From contig DIXL01000101.1 in the NCBI GenBank assembly GCA_002428685.1, forward strand, positions 1 to 19,644: a DNA stretch of 19,644 nt, in the 5' to 3' direction. Shown here piece by piece: positions 15,774 through 19,644 of this stretch. Source of the DNA: Cloacimonetes bacterium UBA6081. Its GTDB lineage: Bacteria; Cloacimonadota; Cloacimonadia; Cloacimonadales; Cloacimonadaceae. Below the pieces are notes generated by a model. The model searched no databases. It had not been told where the DNA came from and worked only from the letters and a program-made list of their open reading frames with translations. The stretch's first letter is position 1. Every line of letters begins with the position of its first letter. Both the position numbers and the translations under genes were made by a program.

Positions 15774-16913
15774 TCAGCGTCGCACTTTGGCCAGTTTCAG
15801 TTTTCCCTTGTTTAGCAGTTGAGTGGCATAATCCTGATACTCTTGGGTCAGGTCTTTAATCAATTGTTTCACGGTGGTTATGTTCTTCACCAGATAGGCA
15901 TTAGCTCCGGCAAAGGCAAATCCTTCGGTGAAGCTGCCTTTCTGGGCATTGCGCAGGGCGATGGCTATGCAATAGGGTGAATTGCGATAATCGCAGGTTT
16001 TCAGGCATTTCCAGGGACAGAGGAAGGGCTTTTTCATCCCCAAAGACACATCCTTCAAAAACTGATTGTTGATAGCCCTGCCGGGCAAGCCAACCGGACT
16101 GGAAATAATTACGATATCGTCCTTTTCACAATCTACAAATTGCTGCTTGAAAGCCTCATCGGCATCACATTCTTCGGTGGCCACAAAGCGTGTTCCCATC
16201 TGAACGCCATCAGCACCAAGATCCATAATCTTATAGATTTGATCTCCGGAAAAGATGCCTCCAGCAGCAATAATCGGTATCTTTTTGTCGTATTGTTTTT
16301 CTATCACGGCAACCGCCTCTTTCACCTGAGGCAGAATGGTTTCCAAAGAGTAGTCAACATCAAATATCTGGGCTAGCTTAAATCCCAGGTGTCCACCCGC
16401 TTTGGGGCCTTCCACCACCACCACATCTGGGATCCTATTGAAGTGCTGTGCCCAATGGTTCAAAATCAGGCTGGCAGCCCTGCCGGAAGAAACAATAATC
16501 CCAATCTTGGTTTTTGTATTTTGCAGATACTCCAGGGTCATGGTGCTGGGAACTTTCAAGGGCAATCCGGCTCCCAAAAAAACTATGTCTATCCCTTCTT
16601 CAAAAGCAGCTTTAATCATGTCGTCAAAATCGGTGATGGCTAACATGATATTAATGCCCAAAATGCCGGTGGTTTGAGCTCTGGCAGCTCTAATCTCTGC
16701 TTTCAGCGCAGCAATATTGGCTTCCTGCACCGTTTTGCCCAGTTCGGGATGTAAAACTCCCAAACCAACAGAGGAAATTATGCCGATTCCGCCTTCTTTG
16801 GCCACGGCCGCAGCCAAACGGGAGAGGGAGATGCCTACCCCCATTCCGCCTTGCAGAATGGGCAACTTGGCGATTAAATCGCCTATTTTTAGGGGTGGTA
16901 ACTTGCTATTCAT
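15774..16913 (-). CDS. FMN-dependent nitronate monooxygenase / FabK-like oxidoreductase
   Basis: A 379-residue TIM-barrel flavoprotein of the nitronate monooxygenase (2-nitropropane dioxygenase) / FabK superfamily. Hallmarks are LQGGMGVGISLSRLAAAV (20-37), EGPKAGGHLGF (168-178, with the catalytic-type His 175), IPIIAAGGIFSG (212-223) and ADGVQMGTRFVATEEC (234-249), which together form the FMN phosphate and flavin site. Family members oxidise nitronates or reduce enoyl-ACP with NAD(P)H; the substrate cannot be decided here. Between the barrel end and the C-terminus lies CPWKCLKTCDYRNSPYC (299-315), a CX3CX3CX7C motif not present in classical FabK, possibly a metal or Fe-S site. The start has AAGGTG eight bases upstream. 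It stands alone on the minus strand and converges on the feo operon. Confidence 0.85.
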   Translation of the reverse strand: MNSKLPPLKIGDLIAKLPILQGGMGVGISLSRLAAAVAKEGGIGIISSVGLGVLHPELGKTVQEANIAALKAEIRAARAQTTGILGINIMLAITDFDDMIKAAFEEGIDIVFLGAGLPLKVPSTMTLEYLQNTKTKIGIIVSSGRAASLILNHWAQHFNRIPDVVVVEGPKAGGHLGFKLAQIFDVDYSLETILPQVKEAVAVIEKQYDKKIPIIAAGGIFSGDQIYKIMDLGADGVQMGTRFVATEECDADEAFKQQFVDCEKDDIVIISSPVGLPGRAINNQFLKDVSLGMKKPFLCPWKCLKTCDYRNSPYCIAIALRNAQKGSFTEGFAFAGANAYLVKNITTVKQLIKDLTQEYQDYATQLLNKGKLKLAKVRR

Positions 16914-17124
16914 TTTTATTACACCTTATGGTCGGGTTTTCCATCCAGCTTTCACACTGGTAATTATTGTATTAGTTTACCGGGATAGGCTTTTTCCTGT
17001 TGCGGATCTATAAACAATATTCATGCAGAATTGAAGAGCAACCGGGATTATCCAATTTAATCAAAACATCTATACTTACAGTTTATTTCATAGCCCCGTT
17101 TTGTCAAGTGCTAAATCGTTTTTT

Positions 17125-17155
17125 TGACCATAGTATAAAAGCCATAGTATAAAAG
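17125..17155 (+). promoter_or_regulatory. candidate promoter containing a 14-bp tandem duplication
   Basis: CCATAGTATAAAAG is present twice in perfect tandem at 17128-17141 and 17142-17155. TTGACC (17125-17130) and TATAAA in the second copy (17148-17153) are 17 bases apart, the ideal sigma-70 spacing; in the first copy the gap would be only 3 bases. The 5' leader to the gene at 17371 would be about 210 bases and includes a run of eight G (17269-17276). The rest of 16914-17370 shows nothing I can identify. Confidence 0.45.
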
Positions 17156-17370
17156 GCGATCTCTTCAGTTGCATACCTATCCATAAGATTATGCGGGTAG
17201 CTGCAAGGTGTCTGGAACCGGGACATTGAAAAGAGTAAAAATTTTGGGGTTTTTCCATATATAACAAAGGGGGGGGTAGCAGCTATATTTTCATAAGGGT
17301 CAATTAGTTACAGACTTTCTGGTGGACACTTTTGGATTTCTGATACTACATATATAGAAGGAGATCTATT

Positions 17371-17580
17371 ATGAAAAAATTTATCGTAACCTTGGCCTTA
17401 GCCCTGCTGCTGGCTGCCCCCATCGCAGTTTATTCTGCTGCTGCAGAAAAATCCGACCCCAAAAGTCTGCCCGTCTTTACCGGTAATATCAACGATCCCG
17501 GCATCGTGATTCTGGAGGAAGGAGATGGCTATATCATCGTGGAAATCGATGGTGAATTTTACATTGTTTACACCAGGTAA
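17371..17580 (+). CDS. small secreted protein, unknown function
   Basis: A 69-residue protein. The start has GAAGGAG seven bases upstream. A clear Sec signal peptide, MKKFIVTLALALLLAAPIAV, with cleavage likely near SAAA-EK, leaves a mature chain of about 45 residues. That chain is acidic and strand-rich (GIVILEEGDGYIIVEIDGEF) and resembles a short beta-hairpin repeat. I do not recognise a family. It is the first of a two-gene unit: a free-standing FlgD-Ig-like domain begins 14 bases later. It may be the small remaining head of a longer secreted protein whose sorting domain is now the next gene, or a genuine small exported factor. Confidence 0.6.
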   Translation: MKKFIVTLALALLLAAPIAVYSAAAEKSDPKSLPVFTGNINDPGIVILEEGDGYIIVEIDGEFYIVYTR

Positions 17581-17594
17581 TCAAGGAAGCAGAA

Positions 17595-17909
17595 ATGAAC
17601 AGGAACAACTGCCAAAATGCCACGCTGGATGCGCCATGCATTATTTACAAAGCCTGGACAAATCTGATCACCGGAGAGGTGGAAATTGTGTATGAAACTG
17701 CCACTTCAGGACGCATCCTTTTAGAGATTTTTCACTGCGACGGCCAAGTAGTGAAAACCATCCACAGTATCTTTGAAGTCTGCGGAGCGCATAAAGTGAT
17801 CTGGAATGGCAAAGATTCCTCTGGAATAAGCATGCCAAACGGTGTTTACACCTGCCGGCTTATTACCCAAAGAGCTTCGGTATCCAAGCAGTTTATCCTG
17901 GCAAAATGA
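17595..17909 (+). CDS. free-standing FlgD-Ig-like domain protein
   Basis: A 104-residue protein with a FlgD-Ig-type C-terminus: strands RILLEIFHCDGQVVKTI (40-56), VIWNGKDSSG (68-77), MPNGVYTCRLITQ (80-92) and SKQFILAK at the end. The W-N-G-x-D-x-x-G...P-x-G-V-Y pattern is diagnostic. Such domains usually form the last 80-100 residues of large secreted proteins in FCB bacteria. Here the domain is nearly the whole protein, with no signal peptide and five cysteines (6, 15, 48, 63, 87). The ATG has AAGGAAG five bases upstream and follows the small secreted gene by 14 bases, so they are probably co-transcribed. It could be a detached piece of a former larger gene or a domain used alone. Confidence 0.65.
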   Translation: MNRNNCQNATLDAPCIIYKAWTNLITGEVEIVYETATSGRILLEIFHCDGQVVKTIHSIFEVCGAHKVIWNGKDSSGISMPNGVYTCRLITQRASVSKQFILAK

Positions 17910-17968
17910 GATACTTGCCGTGCCCAAACAGCTTAACAACCCAGAACCTTTATTTGCAGGAGGCGGTT

Positions 17969-18004
17969 ATGAGATACCATTTCATAATTAGGAGACGGTG
18001 CTAA
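17969..18004 (+). other. possible 11-codon mini-ORF
   Basis: ATG at 17969 has AGGAGG five bases upstream and encodes MRYHFIIRRRC before a stop. The strong ribosome binding site is striking for such a short frame. It could be a leader peptide, the start of a deleted gene, or chance. Confidence 0.25.
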
Positions 18005-18025
18005 ACCATATATGCAATTGTAGTT

Positions 18026-18111
18026 CAAGGATTGACCCCCTAATCAAGTGGTTTTTATTGGCGTATCACTTACTTTATAAACTGTAGTGATACAATAAAC
18101 TTTAATCCTTG
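18026..18111. repeat. nested inverted repeats upstream of the beta-helix gene
   Basis: The outer arms CAAGGATT (18026-18033) and AATCCTTG (18104-18111) enclose the inner arms GTATCACT (18063-18070) and AGTGATAC (18086-18093). A -10-like TACAAT (18091-18096) overlaps the inner right arm, so the dyad could be an operator or RNA structure about 65-95 bases before the gene start. A very small mobile repeat is an alternative. Confidence 0.35.
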
Positions 18112-18158
18112 TTAAGTAACTTAAGGAACTTAACCAAGACATGCAAGGAGTTTATAAA

Positions 18159-19644
18159 ATGAAACTGCATTGTACACAGACCTTCCACTTCGCCCTTCAT
18201 AAGCTAAGCGTATTGGCAATATCGATTATGGCTCTTCTCCTCAGTTTAGGGTCGGGCTTGTATTGCTTACAACAAGATATGAGTAACAATCAGAGTATTC
18301 CCAGTCAACCTAAATCATATGACTACATACTCTACCCTAATTCTGGGCCTTCCTTTACAAGTGTTTTGTCAACAATCCAAAGCCGATATGATAACAACGA
18401 GAAAAACAACTTCACAATTGGATTAACTAATGGTATTTATAATCAAAGTGTGATATTTGCATTAATTGATAATAGCGCGGCGTTTTCGGAACTATATATT
18501 GAGTTCAGAGGATTGGGTGTATCTGTTCAAATTTTGGGAGACAACTTACTCATGGCAGATACAGGAAACTTGCACTTCAAATTCCAGAATATCTCTATTA
18601 CGGGTGGTCTAAGAGGTATTGAAACTTATATTAATCCTGATAGTGAATCCCTGACGTTTCTTGAAGTTAATAACTGTAAGATTTTCGGCAATGCCGGAAC
18701 TAATTATGGTTTTGATGTGAATATGGACGGAACTGGAATTTATGCCGATGGCCCTGCAACTATCACTGGCTGTGAAATATACAATAATACCGGAAAAAAC
18801 TACTGGGTAAGCGTAAACGGTGTAGAGAACTTCTCTCGAGGTGGAGGTATTGCTGTTAAAAACAACTCTGCCTTCGAAACTATCATTGAGAACAATAATA
18901 TCCACAACAACATTGCGATAGCTGGTGGTGGTATTTATGCAACAGGAACAGGACAGATCACAATTAAGGATAATCTTGTTCACAGTAACACCCGCAGCAT
19001 ATACTTATATACAATTTACGGAACTACATGGCAATTACAGGGCGGTGCCGGAGAAGGTATATGGGGTTATGATTGTGATAAATTGACACTAACTGGCAAT
19101 ATTATTAGAAATCAGATCCCTGGTACAGTTGGCGACAGAGATGATATGCCCTTGTCTTCCGCCTCTGTAATTGAGTATTGTGGATACAGCCCGTCTATGA
19201 CTAGCGTTTTGATAGAAAACAACAGCTTCATGGATAACGGGAATTGCCATGGTATCTGGGTAAGGATGCCTTCCGGTCGTACTTTGATAAGAAACAATCT
19301 GTCTTGCAGCAACAAGTTCGGGATTTATTGCTCTGATTATGACATTGGCCTAATTACAATGACTTATAACGATGCATATCAAAATGGAACCCTAAATAAT
19401 GAAGTGATTAACTACTTCATAGAAATACCAAACTGGATTACGCAGTCAAATAACGGAGAATTTGATCCAATGGTTAGTTCTGCTTATGCACCCCTGTGGA
19501 ATGCGTCTGTGATAAGTCCCCTGATTGATACTGGATATCCACGTAGCTATGATCCCGATGGCACCCCCAGCGATATTGGAGCTATCAGAGCCGGAGATCA
19601 CAAATACGAGGAATACTCAATGCCTGGATCCAGTGGAAATAAAT
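18159..19644 (+). CDS. secreted right-handed parallel beta-helix protein, partial at the window end
   Basis: The frame opens at ATG 18159 with AAGGAG eight bases upstream and stays open through 19644 (495 codons) with no stop, so the gene is cut by the window edge. An N-terminal hydrophobic segment (LSVLAISIMALLLSLGSG, about 16-33), preceded by an unusually long n-region, is a signal peptide or anchor. From about residue 130 onward, short asparagine- and glycine-rich turns recur (VNNCKIFGNAG, ENNNIHNNIAIAGGGIY, IKDNLVHSNT, LTGNIIRNQ, IENNSFMDNG, IRNNLSCSN). This is the pattern of PbH1 repeats of pectin-lyase-like beta-helices. The helix is capped by DPDGTPSDIGAI (around 465-476), a common end of such domains. 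A sorting domain probably follows outside the window. Likely a cell-surface or extracellular protein; the substrate is unknown. Confidence 0.82.
   Translation, partial: MKLHCTQTFHFALHKLSVLAISIMALLLSLGSGLYCLQQDMSNNQSIPSQPKSYDYILYPNSGPSFTSVLSTIQSRYDNNEKNNFTIGLTNGIYNQSVIFALIDNSAAFSELYIEFRGLGVSVQILGDNLLMADTGNLHFKFQNISITGGLRGIETYINPDSESLTFLEVNNCKIFGNAGTNYGFDVNMDGTGIYADGPATITGCEIYNNTGKNYWVSVNGVENFSRGGGIAVKNNSAFETIIENNNIHNNIAIAGGGIYATGTGQITIKDNLVHSNTRSIYLYTIYGTTWQLQGGAGEGIWGYDCDKLTLTGNIIRNQIPGTVGDRDDMPLSSASVIEYCGYSPSMTSVLIENNSFMDNGNCHGIWVRMPSGRTLIRNNLSCSNKFGIYCSDYDIGLITMTYNDAYQNGTLNNEVINYFIEIPNWITQSNNGEFDPMVSSAYAPLWNASVISPLIDTGYPRSYDPDGTPSDIGAIRAGDHKYEEYSMPGSSGNK

Noticed and set aside
18609..18983. 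Minus-strand 124-codon frame inside the beta-helix gene
   Set aside because: The plus strand has a long open frame with clear beta-helix repeats; the minus frame is a by-product of the repetitive Asn/Gly codons.

Overview
The window looks like a chromosomal segment of a Gram-negative, FCB-type bacterium. The main clues are secreted proteins with short signal peptides, beta-propeller or right-handed beta-helix bodies, and FlgD-Ig-like or Por-type C-terminal sorting domains. Their style resembles Candidatus Cloacimonadota, but this is a guess from protein style and not a database result. No rRNA, tRNA or CRISPR array was seen.

Left part (1-9540): a four-gene defence operon on the minus strand, transcribed from about 9490 down to 343. 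The order is Mod (type III-like adenine methyltransferase), Res (helicase-nuclease with an extra helical C-terminus carrying a HEPN-like RNTRVAH motif), SIR2 (NADase-type effector) and HerA (hexameric ATPase). Junctions are tight (1, 27 and a few bases) and each gene has a good ribosome binding site. Mod and Res would recognise and cut unmodified DNA. SIR2 and HerA together match the known SIR2-HerA (Nezha) anti-phage system, which depletes NAD+. The operon ends against the degraded 3' end of a phage head-morphogenesis gene.

Middle part (9540-12780): a degraded accessory patch. Two copies of a phage GH24 lysozyme lie in direct orientation 2.25 kb apart. The first is broken and the second is intact. 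Between them lies a minus-strand pair, a secreted beta-propeller protein with a sorting domain and a small protein whose 3' end is fused to antisense lysozyme DNA. After the second lysozyme come the 3' end of a group II intron (domains V and VI) without its body, and a run of five to six repeats of about 19-20 bp with roughly 21-bp spacing, resembling the repeated ends of an IS21-type element.

Right part (12780-17000): the iron operon fur - feoB - feoA-like on the plus strand. It has a consensus -35 promoter and Fur-box-like dyads in front of fur and at the fur/feoB junction. FeoB has an unusual G4 motif (SMTD). A convergent FMN-dependent nitronate monooxygenase/FabK-like oxidoreductase with a four-cysteine motif follows.

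Far right (17000-19644): a small secreted protein and a free-standing FlgD-Ig-like domain form a two-gene unit behind a promoter apparently built by a 14-bp tandem duplication. Then comes a long secreted parallel beta-helix protein that runs off the window end.
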